Shown: positions 1 through 12,035 of the stretch, one piece after another
Layout of the letters: each line of letters opens with the position of its first letter
Numbering within the stretch: position 1 is the first letter of the stretch
Source: Casuarius casuarius
Taxonomy: Eukaryota > Chordata > Aves > Casuariiformes > Casuariidae
Assembly (NCBI GenBank): GCA_003342895.1
Contig: PTFA01000311.1
Span: forward strand, 253,804-317,803
Reading direction: 5' to 3'
DNA: 64,000 nucleotides
Position numbers and translations under genes: made by a program
Notes under the pieces: model-generated
What the model saw: the letters and a program-made list of their open reading frames with translations, nothing else
Told to the model about the DNA's origin: nothing
Database searches by the model: none

Positions 1-2821
1 TTTTTTTTTTTTAAGGGGGTGGGGAGGGACTAAAAAGAACAAAGCAGATGCTTTTAAACATGTTGGAATCAGACACACGTTAACCTAGATTTCAGTTGGG
101 ATCGTCTCTTGGGCAGAGGATGAAGAGGAGCATGCTAACTCTTGAGATCACGTTTAAATAGGAACATGATGTAAACACTGTCATGCCAGAATGAGCTACT
201 TTCATCACGCCTCATCTGTTTCCATTGTTTCTAAGTTTTTGGTATCTTTGAAGGTTAAATTTATAGAGATAAATTATTACTAAGTAAAAAGGGATGTGTG
301 AAAAATGAAGGCCTCCCTGCTGCAACTTAAAAAGGCAAAGAAACTCCTGTGGTTAAACACTTGCGGTAGTTGTATGTAGGAATAATTTGGACACTATACT
401 TTTTATTAAAGGTGGGTTTAAAGTACTGTGGTCATGCTGATTAGGTGTGTAGGATGCAACTGCTTTGTGTTGAAGCAAAACTGTGTTTACAGGAAGCCAA
501 GTAAATAGGAAAAGAATATCTGCGGTTCAGGGGAGAAGGATTGTTATTAATGTTCCAATGACTTTGGTAAACTAAAAGTCTGGGAAGTTGGTTGTGGGCT
601 AAGAAAACCACAAGTACTCAGACTTGGTTTAAATGCAGTCTCCCAAAATTTATTTGAATGTGCACGTAGAAATCCAAATATTGTGGTGATCGAACAGCTG
701 ACACTCTTTGCATTCTCAGAATGTCATTTACAGGACACTGCAAAATGGTTGAAGAACCAGAAAGCCACACTAGTCTTCTGTAGTGTAAAATCATTTCTGT
801 ATGAAAATCATCAAGGACAACAGGCAACATGATTTAGTTTTGAATAAGGTGACACTAGGAAAGGATGGGACACCTAAATATTTGTTACTTAAGGTTGTTC
901 CAGCATGGTGGAGATTATCTGCAAGGTTCTGACCATGTACTACATAATGATGCCATCCTCAAGAAGGGTAAATGAAAATAATGTCAAATATGTTAGCCTT
1001 CTGATGTGTGTCCTGTTAGTTGTGAATTCCTTCAAGTATTTTTCACAGAATAAGTTGTTCTAAACAACATTAACTTTATCATTCAAGATGTCACAATTAC
1101 GGAAAACACAAAGCATATCAAAATTGTACAGTTTGTGCTAAAGTCTGACTAATCTACAGCTGAAGGGGTTGAAGCTAACCTTGTACAGAAGAAGCATGTT
1201 AAAAATTGTTAGTGATACTGAGTCCAGAATTTGACCCATGGTTTTCAAAACAGTTTGAAAAAGTAGTTTCACACAGTGCATGTCCAAATTTTTTAAAACT
1301 ACATATTGCATTTTATCTAGCACTTACAAGAATTTGTAACCAGAGACTATAGATCAGTTATATTTCTGCTTTCTTTGGATGGCTTAGCTGGAGCAGAGAA
1401 AACAACAACCAGCTTAGACTCCTAAAATATTTTCTTTCATTTGTATGACAAAGCTATATAAAAGTCCCAGCTGACAGTGGGGGCCCATGTTATTTGATAT
1501 TGTACAAAAGCACGGTGCAATGAAAGAAGAGAACACAGAGAGTATATGCAGTAAGGTATCTGACCTGAGAAACTCGTATGAAGAGTTTGAGGAGGAAGGA
1601 GTAAGAATAATTACGTTAAATTGATTTTGCTACTATAAAAATCATTTGGAGGTTTGCTTAAATTGTTATGATTTTGCTTTCCTTTCCAGGAGGGGGGATG
1701 TGGGAAGCTTGATTTTAAGCTGAAGTAACCCAGAAGAGTTGCAGTATTTCTAGATTCTTTGACTTTATCTAAGGCACTATAATCCAGTGGCCTATGACAA
1801 GAGAAATTTTCACTCAATCACAGTCTAGAAATATCAAATGTTCCCTTGACAAACAACACTGAACTCTTTACTGACACAGAGAAGCATTCTTTTCATAAAC
1901 AGACACTTGAGTTTCTCAGTATAATATCTGTAGTGTTGCAGTGCAATATTTATATGCACAAAATGTGTAATTGAATACTTAGGACCAATTCAGAGCTGCT
2001 GTAGTGGTATGACTACTTTGATGTCAAATGATTTGCACATGCTGCATCATGGCTGAATGTGATCTCTTAGCTTTTCAAAGTTATGTTGCTGAAGATACTA
2101 AGGTGCCTGTTGTGGAAATTTGTTTCCTAACTGTATCACTCCTTTTCCACTAAGGATGTGGCTTTGATCAGTTACTCACTTGCCCTCAAACAGATCTACA
2201 CATTTAAAACCTTTCTTTGTTCGGTTAGTACCAAAGCTGCAAATCTGCCATATGAGCTTCTGCAGAAAGTGTGAGGGAAAAAATGATGGTTGCAATTCCA
2301 TGCAACTCCAGAACATGAAACAACATTAAGGAAAACAGTCAGGATGTCTGAATTTTTTTTTATCTTCTAATAATGTTCTCAGTGTTAGACTATCTTCACA
2401 AGCAAGCCCTATTGCAGTTATCAAATACCTCAGCTTTGTTTCAGTGTTTAACCAGCTGTAAAGGATATTTTATTGCCTTGTATATTCTTCTACCATAAAA
2501 CTTATCACTTAGGAAATCACTTTAGTATTAGTTAATAGATGACTCTAAAATGAAGAGTTCTTTTACTTTTAATTTATTTTGACTGTGGTCAGGGATTCGC
2601 ATAGACCAGTAAGTTCAAAGCAAGCAGCAACCTGTATTGCAGTATTTGTAGGGTTTTTGTACCCTCTGAGTAATGTACCATCCTGTGTACTGTGCCACAG
2701 AAGAGCAGCTGGCTGCTGTATGCGAGGAGGCTGCTTGCCAGCAGGCATGGCTTATTTGAACCTAGTTGCAGAATATAACATTTTTGCAGTCAATTATTGA
2801 TTTTGCTCTTTAAAAAGGTCC
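1..2821. other. Non-coding unique sequence
   Basis: The stretch opens with a run of 12 T and continues as AT-leaning unique sequence. All open frames are below about 75 codons, lack recognisable motifs and are interrupted at the density expected by chance. No repeat family, splice-bounded exon or RNA gene was recognised. The leading T run could be the tail of an element cut by the window edge, but nothing after it supports this. Confidence 0.6.
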
Positions 2822-2951
2822 AGATCCTGATTCAGCAAAGCACTTCAATACATGTTTGAAGTTAAATACTTGTTTAAAGTTTTGTTTAAGAAAGACATGA
2901 GGTCTTGTGCTTGACGTTAAACAGGCAAGTGCGTTCCCAAATCAGGGCCTA
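2822..2951. repeat. Ancient foldback (inverted-repeat) amniote repeat, degraded
   Basis: The left arm reads GATCCTGATTCAGCAAAGCA and continues with CTT. Reverse-complemented, the right arm (about 2914-2951) gives CCCTGATTTGGGAACGCACTT, so the outer parts pair imperfectly in the same order (CTGATT, then a CACTT block). The middle holds alternating GTTAAA-type words. The wording strongly resembles an old foldback element I recall from turtle, crocodile and bird DNA, built from 'gatcctgattcagcaaagcactt' type arms. The family name is not certain. It is non-autonomous, with no coding capacity, and long inactive. Strand is not meaningful for a near-symmetric element. Confidence 0.55.
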
Positions 2952-4052
2952 ACATGTTACGGTTCTCAGAGGTTTCCACGAATCTTGAATATCCTGAAAT
3001 ACTGACTTTGCAACTTTCCAAGCTAAGTATAACCTAGAATTGTAAAAACAAAATCAAGCCATGTTACTGTGAAGCATTCTGGAAAGTCTTCTAAAATCCA
3101 TTTTCTAGTCATCACTGATGTTTGTCTAGTCAAAGAAATTCTAGCAGACTGTTTACGTTTTGGTAACCTTAAAAAAAAAATACAGATTATGTAAGCCTGG
3201 TTTTCAGGAAACTGAGTTGAAAGGAATCAAATATTTGACAAAAATTAATTCACTTTTTGGAGACGGAGAAGCAGAAGAAAGAAGAGTAACTGAATTGCTG
3301 TACACCTCCTGATTATAATATTCTTCAGAGTAGAAGGTGGTATTTTGTGGTCTGCTTCTTTTGACTAAGTAAAGAAATGGCTGTTCGGAGCACCAAAAGC
3401 CAAGTTTTTACTTCATTATTTTATTTAATGTGTGCCATTTTCACCACACCTATTTCCTAATGTATAACACCCAGTTATTGCAATATGCTACTGATAAGCT
3501 ATTATAATGTTAGAAAAATGTTTTTGCTCCAGTTCAGCAAGTTAAAAGCAGAATCAAAGCTATTCTCTCATTGATTGTGGGTAATTTACACACATAACCA
3601 CTATGTTGCTTGTGGAGTGGGCCTAAACATCTTACTGTAAGTTCCAAACGTGACATTTTCTGTAATAGTGTATTAAATTGTCATAGCTCATTACTTCATC
3701 TTCTGTAATGAAAGACTCTGATCTTCTCTTATTCCCAGTGAAGACAGTGCAAAGCTCCAGCTGATTGCCGTTGAGTATAAACTCAGGCCTCACATATTTT
3801 TTAAACAGAATTTCTTGTAAGCTATTAATTGATGAAGCATTCTGTGAATGTGGACTGTTTTGTTCTTCCTCTTATCTATTTACTTACTCTGTTATATTAG
3901 AGAGAGAGCAAGCTGAAATAAGCTTTCTGCTGTGGGAGACACCTTATTTGTTTATCATCAAATTTGGTTTCAGTTGGAATTGGTTTGAAGAGGTATTTTA
4001 ATTTATTCTAAACTGAAATTTAAAACCAGACAGCCAAAACAACATTGGAGGA
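2952..4052. other. Non-coding unique sequence
   Basis: AT-rich unique sequence with a short A run near 3171. The longest open frame (3765-4001, plus) has 78 codons and no recognisable motif. Nothing else was recognised. Confidence 0.55.
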
Positions 4053-4690
4053 ATGGAGAAGCACGTTATAACTGAGAAAGTGATACTTTCCCTGTATAGA
4101 AGCTGCCTAAAACTGCCTGGCCTTGGACTGCAGGTAATGGGCTGCAGCGCGGGCACAGCACCTCCCTGCAGACCAGCCAGGACACGCCTGGAGTTGAAGA
4201 TCTCGCAGTTTGTCTCCAATTTGCACTCCCTGGTTCCCCAGATCTGTTCAGGGGTAAGACTCTGTGCTTTTGCAGGTTTCCCCATTTTGTATCTCCTTGG
4301 GAAATTTCAGTTTTAGTTAGTGTAATGCTTGAAAACCCCAGAAGTGCAGATTCTGGAAGTGGTGAAATCCACACCCTCCACAGCTGGCCAGAGATGTGCA
4401 CCAAGTTCAGTGAGAACCCTGCCTTTCTTCAATTTGCCCCAAATGTCCATATATTTCAGATGAAGCATTTTGGGTTCAATGATGCAAGCCTTTTTTGATG
4501 AAGGCGTTCTCAGCAAAATGTCCAGCACTTCCAAAATATGGGCGAGCCTGAGCTGGGAGGCTTCACCAGTGAACTTCAGAAAAATTTGGACCACATGTGA
4601 ACTCTGCCACTCACCAAATATAAATAATCCTACGCAGACCCTTACGGCTGCACTGAAACAGAGCTTTTGAAAAGATTGAACTGGGATCAT
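4053..4690. other. Stop-poor stretch with overlapping open frames on both strands, unresolved
   Basis: Four sizeable frames overlap here: minus 4313-4690 (125 codons) and 4066-4404 (112 codons), plus 4053-4316 (87) and 4470-4670 (66). Base composition is less AT-rich than the flanks, which by itself lengthens frames. On the plus strand, an AG after a pyrimidine-rich stretch (ending near 4158) precedes a codon-like segment that ends at GGGGTAAGA near 4252-4260, a possible splice donor. I recognise no protein family on either strand. The alternatives are an old unclassified transposon remnant, a decayed exon, or a chance low-stop window. I would not annotate a gene. Confidence 0.25.
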
Positions 4691-7427
4691 GGTTTTATGG
4701 CTATCTCTAAAATATTTTATTGCTGTTTTATGACACCAGAGTGTAAATTATGGGGCTGTAAAAGCTTGCAGTGTGAAGGTTTTATCCTTTGCTTATGTAC
4801 AAAATATAAATAGTATCCTTTTGTTTTTAGGATAAATATAAATTAAAAAATACAGCTTGAGAAGCAGAAGGCTTACTCTGAACACCTTACTCAAAGAATT
4901 TTTTTTTTTAAGTGTAGGTACATTTGTCTGTTTGAGTTGGTGTTTAATTGTTTTCAGTTGCTTGATATAGGTCAAACAAAGAAAAAAGGTGAGTTGGGAA
5001 GGAAAACAAGTGTGTGTGTATGTGTGTGTGCTGTACATATGTAGATATCACTGGTATTGCTGTAGCACTCTAAGGGCTAGAGAGGAAATGTCTTTTGTTA
5101 GATGAACTAATACAGTGGAGAAAATATACATCCTTTGGGAGCACAAGCCCTTTTTTGGGGTCTGAAACAAACCTTACGAAATTTGTATGTAAATACAATG
5201 AATTGGTTTATACTATCTGTGTACAGACACATATGTGCCTACACAGATGCAGTTACATACGTGCAGCAACAGCAACAATATTGACTAATTTGTATTATCA
5301 TTGTATGGCTCGGTTTTCTATTATTGGACTACAAATGTACAAAACGAAATTGTTTAGCCTCCTACTGCATTTTTACAGCTAACGTGAAACTGTGTGATTC
5401 AAGAAATGCATTATGTTTTTGAGTCAAGAGGATTAAAAATGTGTATGTGTTGGTTATGATATCATCAGGATTCATCAGTAGTTTACCCCAGCTTCATCTC
5501 TTGGGCTTTGTATCTGGTACTCCTTCAGATTTTGCTCCGTTCCATGTTGAGATGACTCATCATCATTTCCTTCTTCCACTATCTCATGCTGAGTGACCAT
5601 GGGGCAGAAAAATTGTTTTCCTCTGCTCCTTTTACTTAAGGTTCTTGTTCCAATAGACTTGCTCTGAGAAATTATTTCATCAGCTTTGAAAGAGTTATTT
5701 TAAAGCTGTGAAGTTCATGTTACCCCTCTGCCCCCAACCTTGACATAAGTGTCCTTTCCAGTCTCTGAGAAAAATGCCATTTTATGCTGGTTGGAATGAA
5801 ATTGAGGTGTTTGTGGTTCTCCTGTTGTCCAAGACTTGAAGGACTGGGAAGGGACATGTGGGGCTATAGCTGCAAAACATGTAATTTTTAGCCATGCTAA
5901 ATGATTATTGCTCTACTTTCTTACAGGTAGTTTCTTTATTTTGCTACAAGATGCAGACAGATCACTTTGCCAGCTGTCAAGGCAAATATTGCTGTATAGT
6001 CCTTGGTCTCAACAACATATTTAGTATCCTGGTGATGGGTGCCTTCAAAGGACTGGGCAGAACAAACTTCATACTGCACCTGCATTTTACATTTTCTGCT
6101 CTGTAAGTACACTGTACTATCTGGCATTTCTAAGCTTTTTAACCAGGAATGTTTTGACTTAAGAGCATCTGGAAAATTTATAGTAGTGGTTTTGATATGA
6201 TTTGATACCTTTTAGGTGAATGAAACTTTGTATCTGGATAAAATAAGCATGAAAGGTACTTTTATATTGATTTATTGGTCCCTGCAGTTGGCAGAATTTT
6301 CCATGATCATTAGAGAAATCAGTATTTTTCCTGTAGTACATCATACATATGCTGTAAACAGCATGAAGACTGTATTTGATGGGTAGCATCTAATAAAATT
6401 CATCATCTTTCCACAGTGTCCAACAGGAAAGGTAGGAGATGCTTTTAGTTACCTTGAAGATACATTTTTGTAAGACCTATAATGCGTTTAGAGGTGTCTC
6501 TGAACATAGATAGGAATGTTTAAATAATGTTATGCGTATAGGTGTACGTTTTCCAACTTTAAGAAAGATGTGTCTGCAACCTAACAGCACTTACTTTTGC
6601 TGAAATAAACATTTCTTGAGAAGAATTTAGCTGAATGGTTATTTTTGGTCTGGCAAAGGGGAAGCCAACTGAGTGACTGTCATTACTCTCATGCTGATTA
6701 CTGGAACTGACCAGCCGAAGGGCAATTTGCTCACTTTGTTTAAAAACAAAACTGGTGTTTCTGGGTCTAGCTGTGATTTAGAGAGGGAGGAGCTCTAGAC
6801 CACTTACCGAAAAAAAAAAAAAGTCTCATAGGCAAAAGCATTTTGTGAACCCCGCATGACGTGGGATTCAGGGAATTAACAGGATGACTCAGATGTACAA
6901 TCTTCACATTCATTCCCACTCCTGAGAATTTTCCTTAGGGAATGAAATGTCATTCCTGCACTTGGTCAAAACCAAACACCCCTTCTGCCCCCCTCCTTTT
7001 TTTGACTGGAAAGTAAGAAATCTGAACCTAATAAACCTAACATCAAGCCCTGGCACACACTGTAGTGTCCCATATAACCTCAGGATAAGAGAAGTGCAAC
7101 ATTAGCAGGCATTGCAGCACTCCTCCCTGTGAGCTCTTTACAGACATGTTGTCGGATCGCTCCTCCCCTTTCCTCCCCTTGCTCCATACAGAGACACATG
7201 CCCGCAGCTGAAGGCAGGGGCTAAATGTGGTTCAAAGTGTTCCCTTTTTATTTTTTATTAGGAAGTAAGAAGGGAGAGACACATGCCATGTGTATTAGAA
7301 TACTAATATTTATGTTACATATAATATATTTCCTAGACCAAGAGCACTGGTTGAACTCTCCCCAAGTAATAGAAAGTTCAGATCTTGCTGCTGTCTTGGT
7401 GTAACTCTGGTTTTGTTTTCCCATATT
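4691..7427. other. Non-coding sequence with minor simple repeats
   Basis: It holds a (TG)n-rich tract at 5010-5031 and an A13 run at 6810-6822. Open frames are below 100 codons and show no motif. The 95-codon plus frame at 5095-5382 is rich in cysteine, threonine and leucine with no family signature. No gene or interspersed repeat was recognised. Confidence 0.55.
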
Positions 7428-7445
7428 GGGGGGGAGGGGGAGGGG
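7428..7445 (+). repeat. G-rich tract, potential G-quadruplex
   Basis: Three G runs of 7, 5 and 4 bases are separated by single A residues. The 7-base run can supply two G3 blocks, giving four G3 blocks with one-base loops. This is the classical pattern for a very stable intramolecular quadruplex on the plus strand. No promoter or gene was seen next to it. Confidence 0.7.
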
Positions 7446-9319
7446 TCACAAAAAAACCCTTGTGATATCAGCTGCAATGTCTCTTTTTCTGTAGTAGGAA
7501 TTAAGGCTATTCAGAATGTGAACATTTCTCAACGTGGGCACAGGGAATTAGTTCATGATGGATCGGTTTCATGTTCTTTTCTCCTTCATAGCTCTTTATC
7601 AAAAAAAAAGAGCCAAACAAGAAAAGCCCAAAATATATCCTTATGCAGGAAATAAAGCAAGATTTTGGGAGGCTCAGTGCCTCTCCAGATTACAGTTGAG
7701 TTTAAATGCACACACGTGCACGTATTTTCTTGCTTTCTCCCTCTTAGGAGTGCTTCCCTTTGTGCTCCTCTTCCCGATATGATTTATAGATTCCTTTGAC
7801 ATCATCTTTAACAGCTCTAAATTTATAGTGTGATTTTTCCCTTGGCCATTCTTCTTTACTACCTGCCAACTTCTTCATTCATTTCCTTGGTCCCTCCTTT
7901 CCTCCTTGGATTGGAATACTCTTTTAGCATGCTGTTGTATTTTCTGGTCCCCAGTTGCACCTAGTAGTGCCATCCATCTACCTGGGCATTTCTTGACTTT
8001 CTTTTTTGGGGGGTAAATGAGGGAGGCGTTACTCTTTTTCTGGGCTTCCCTGCCAAATTTGGAACAACTTTGGTGAATCTGTCTATGACCTCTGTCTCTC
8101 CTCCATCTTAATTTATAGAGTCTCTGTGGGCTTCTTTTAAAATTCATCTGAGTTCATTTGATTGATTGTTTCAAGTCTCCCTGCTGTTCTGGTCCTATCT
8201 CACAGCTGCTCTTCATACTGTGCCTTCAGGTTTTGGGTAATCATTAATGTTCCCTTCTGAACGGAATAAATATATAAAATACCTTGTAGAGTTTCCCTCT
8301 GGCTGGCACAGTTCTAGACAGTTAGATCCAGAGCGGCATTATTTCTAATATTTTAAAGACAAATCCAATCTGATAGGATGATCAGACTGTCTACCTGCAA
8401 TATGCTGTCTTTCACCTCATTCCTGATTCACATTTTATTATAGCAGATGCTGCCAACACCCTTGTCTCTTATGCACTTCTATAGTTCTGTGTCTCTCCTC
8501 CCTTTCCTCTAGCTGATGTTTCGCTAGCGTGGGCTGTTAAAATCCTGTTTAAATCCACATCTAGTTTTGTTTACATTACACAGAGTTGGCAACTCTGCCC
8601 AGTGGTTCCTTTCCATTCTCCACCTTCCTTTTGTTTTCTGCCTTAAATATATTCAAGGGGGAAACAGGAGGAGGGATGGAAAAGGAAGGGTTCGGTCTAG
8701 ACTTCCAAAGCGATTTCCCTTTCCCTAAAGAGCACAGCCATTTCCTTCCAAAGCACCGTGGCTGGGAAGTTGCACATTTCTTCTCAGCGCTGGCTTTCCT
8801 GAAATTTGTTGAGTCAATGCACAGCTACTAGGAGTGGTCCAGAGGACTGTAAACATGAATGTACGACTGTTCTTCCCTTTCTTACTTCTGAACAGAAGAA
8901 TAAGCAGAGATTAATGAGGAAAGGAGAGGGAGGTCTAGATAAGCAGCCGCAGGGTGGAAATGTTGAAAGGAGAGAGACAAATAACTGTCCTTGTTATTAC
9001 TCGTACACATACCCATACCTGAGTTTTCCTGCATCATGGGGCCTCATAGGGCTTATTTTTGCAATAAATGTCTCAGGGACAGAAAACTGATAAGCGTGGA
9101 AGATGATGATTTGTCTAGAGGTTAATTTACAAGGTCTTGTCTTTGCAAAAAATGAGTTAGTTTGTCTGTAATTAATTCTTCATAATACTACATTCAGCCA
9201 AAGACAGAAGAGATTCTTTTTCTTCAAAATGAATAGGTATTTTCTAAATAACCTGTTCATGAGTAGTATCCCACCACTCCTTTCAATACCGGTGCATCTG
9301 CCTTTACCAAGTTTCTGTG
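7446..9319. other. Non-coding sequence, pyrimidine-rich in parts
   Basis: The stretch has several C/T-rich segments on the plus strand (about 7730-8110 and 8480-8640). Frames of 75-94 codons occur on both strands and lack motifs. No interspersed repeat or RNA gene was recognised. Confidence 0.5.
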
Positions 9320-9365
9320 ATTGCTTTAAATCGAACTAACAAATTGCTTTAAGTCAAATTAGAAA
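9320..9365. repeat. Two-copy 23-bp tandem duplication
   Basis: Positions 9320-9342 and 9343-9365 are adjacent copies that both begin ATTGCTTTAA. They match at 18 of 23 positions, and four of the five differences are transitions. This is a small, old local duplication in unique sequence with no evident function. Confidence 0.75.
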
Positions 9366-10173
9366 CAAGCTGTGAAAGAGTAGCATAGATTTGACAGAGC
9401 AAGTTTCCTTGTGTGATTTAGAGATATTCTCTGCTTACATTTTTTTAGATGAATTAAACTCAATCTCGTTGGAAAGGAAATTCTTAAAAATTATGATCTC
9501 ATCACCATTTTTTTTTAATCTGTCAGCTCTATGGTGTTTCTACTTTACTAATTTAGTTGCTCCACATGTCTTTGCCTGGTAGTTCAGAGATGAAACTTCT
9601 TCTGTATTAAGAATGTTGGGAAACTTAGACAGAAAGGTAAACTGGAATCTGATTAGGTGCTCATTTAAGATATTTTTTCATCCGTTCAGTTTGGGTTTTG
9701 CTTAGTAAGACAAGATTTGGGTATGTATTGTCATGACACTAGTAGTTGTAGTTCAGTGTCTGAATAACTGATTGCTGTTTCTGAGTCTGAATAAGCCAAT
9801 AACTGATTTTGTGTGTTAATTGTCAAAAAATACACAATAGAAACCGTAGAGTTGTAGCTAAAAACTTCTGGGGTATTCAAACTGCACAGGACTTTTAGTT
9901 TGCACCACTCATTTCAGGTTTAAAGTATGTCTGTGAGTGGTTTTTTTAATGGATAAGCGAAGATACTGGCTTCTCATTTCGTCTCAAAAATGGAAGTTCC
10001 ACAAACCCTATAGGCAGAGGAGCTTTAAAAATTCTTTCCTTTCCAGACCCTTTGGCTTGAATTCCTGACTACAGAAAACCCTTCTGCTATTAGGTACAAA
10101 ATAAAACATCAGACTGCATGTCTGCTCCTCTGCACCTCAATGTTATTTTTTCTCATGAACAAAAACACCAGAC
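9366..10173. other. Non-coding unique sequence
   Basis: AT-rich unique sequence. Near 9755-9810 the words GTCTGAATAA and AACTGATT each occur twice, suggesting a minor local duplication with divergence. No gene or repeat family was recognised. Confidence 0.55.
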
Positions 10174-10843
10174 TTACGAAGAGGTTGCGTATGAGTAGGT
10201 GTGCTGTGCTGGTGGGGGGTAGTTACTACATCCACCTTGATCACCATTTCCACCTTTCCAGGGGATAGTGCCAAGCCATTGGAGCCCTCCAAATTTGGGA
10301 GTTGGTATCTGTATATGAAACTTAGAAAAGGACAACCAAAAGACATTATGGCACATTTCGTTATTGTAGCTGTCTCTCTGGGTGACATCCTTATGGACCT
10401 CATGCTGCAGATCATAGATTTTTGGTCCAGGTGAGGGATGCTTCCTCTCACTTACTTCAGCTGGCTTGCAGGAGGCTAGACTGGTACAGGGAGATACAAC
10501 TTCTTCCTCATCCAGATGTTCTTCTGGAGTGAATAGAAGTGGAGCTAGTAGTGAAGGTGCTTGATTCAGTTACAACCTTATTATAATCTGTCCAGCTGTG
10601 TTGAGCAGATTGGCTTGGGTCTTCAACAGCTGAGGCTGGTTGGGAGAATCTCCGCTGCATTGAACAGCATTCTGGCGGTGCCAGATAATCAAGATGAAAT
10701 GGAGACAGGGAAGATAAGATGACTCTGATATTTCTATTGGTATCATCTGTCAGCAAGTGATTGCAGTAGACATTTTTTCCACCTGAATTTGTAGCTTTAT
10801 CCAACTGGTATTTCTTTTTGGCCTCTATGGCGTATTCTGCCAC
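10174..10843 (-). pseudogene. Candidate decayed exon or retrocopy of an unidentified protein
   Basis: Read on the minus strand, a 111-codon open frame runs from 10843 to a TGA near 10508. A second frame, open from about 10570, continues to a stop near 10174, so a single frame change near 10510-10570 would give roughly 220 codons with little interruption. The downstream part looks like real protein: an acidic segment (EEHLDEEEVVSP) is followed by proline- and serine-rich segments and PGPKIYDLQHE. A third frame overlaps its last part (10143-10451). I could not assign a family, and no paired splice sites or downstream poly(A) tract on that strand are obvious. Chance in a less AT-rich patch remains possible. 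Confidence 0.3.
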
Positions 10844-10861
10844 TTGTGGTAAGTGGCAGAA
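10835..10861. repeat. Perfect 11-bp hairpin
   Basis: TTCTGCCACTT at 10835-10845 and its exact reverse complement AAGTGGCAGAA at 10851-10861 flank the 5-base loop GTGGT. It overlaps the upstream end of the minus-strand protein-like frame. The arms are too short for a microRNA precursor. It is not followed by a T run that would suggest a polymerase III terminator. Confidence 0.9.
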
Positions 10862-11399
10862 CCTGAGGCAACGTTTTGGAGAGCAGGTGGGTGAGAAGTG
10901 AATGTGCTTCTTTTCAAGAGGGAGAATGCACGCACAAGAAGTACAAATAATTCAGAAAAATGCCGCTTTTGTTGCTGAGGCCATGGCATTACTAGAGGTG
11001 TTTGATACTCAAAGCAATGTCAATGTACTTTGGCAAAGGGGTGTAACTGCAGCAGCAGGTAACACTTTTGTCTTAATGAGGCTACCATGCCAGGAAAAAA
11101 GAAACCAGTTTTCAGTGTTTTCAAATAATTTTTCATTGTGTTTTTCCAAATATGCACTCCAATGCTTGGGGGGTATGGGGTGGGGATTAACTTTTCTGAC
11201 ATAAATAGTGTTTTTGAGTGTTTTTGGACATGTTATTGCTTAATGTTGCAGGCAGTTCCAAAGGAAAACTGGTTGTGTGGAAAGTCAGGATTTAAAGCAG
11301 TGCTATGCTAACTGCTGAATTAGGTGGATCAAAATACATGGAGAGATAGGTAGCAATTAAAAGAAAAAAAAACATATCTAGTTTTGTGGCCCATCATCT
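10862..11399. other. Non-coding unique sequence
   Basis: A 100-codon plus frame (10902-11204) overlaps a 60-codon minus frame (11020-11202), and neither shows a motif. No repeat family was recognised. Confidence 0.5.
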
Positions 11400-11575
11400 G
11401 GTAGGAGTCCAGAGGTCAAGCTGTATTCCAGGATGTGTCAATGGCATGTTGTATGGCCTTGGATAATTGACTGCATTTCAAAATTTCTAAGATCTTATAT
11501 TTGTGAAATGAGGACAATAAGTAAAGTGCTTTGAGATCTAGGGAGAAAAGGTGCTATATAAGGATTGAGTTTTAT
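11400..11575 (+). repeat. Ancient MIR/L3-like SINE fragment
   Basis: The order of words follows old amniote SINEs of the MIR (CORE-SINE) type with an L3-like tail. GGCCTTGGATAATTGACTGC corresponds to the 'accttgggcaagtcactt' block. TTGTGAAATGAGGACAATAA corresponds to 'ctgtaaaatggggataata'. GTAAAGTGCTTTGAGATCT then leads to GGTGCTATATAAG, the familiar 3' block. Divergence is high, so the exact subfamily is uncertain. It is inactive and predates the radiation of birds. Confidence 0.6.
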
Positions 11576-12035
11576 CATTGTTAATGATAAGATCATTGAT
11601 TTGTTCTCAATTAGTTTTGGCTGATGTAAAACATAGAGGCTTTTTTTCTGTGGGCAGTGTAAGATGCATAAAGACCTCTATTATAACTTCAAAGTAATCG
11701 CTTGGAGGCAGCACGTAAAGATTTAGTGTTCCTTGCTTTGTTCTGGCATTTAACATATTCTGTAGTGGTAAAGTCCTTAGAGATCAAGGTATTTTAGCAG
11801 GAATTCTGTAGCACTTTCCCAGTAAATGATCAACAAATAAAAGACACAATTTCAAAAGAAAACTAGCATTTACTTTCTGTTTTTGAAGTTCTTTCATACT
11901 TTGCAAAATAGGATGGAAGGGGCTAGATCTAGTATAGCATCTTGCACTTAACTGAAGTCAGTAAAAGAAAAAAGATGAGAAGAGTTGCATTTCTTATTTT
12001 TACCATTGCATCTAGATTGATGTTGTTGTAGCTGT
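11576..12035. other. Non-coding unique sequence
   Basis: AT-rich unique sequence with no recognisable gene or repeat. Confidence 0.55.

Noticed and set aside
10835..10861. Hairpin as a microRNA precursor
   Set aside because: The stem is 11 bp. A precursor needs roughly 30 bp of pairing.
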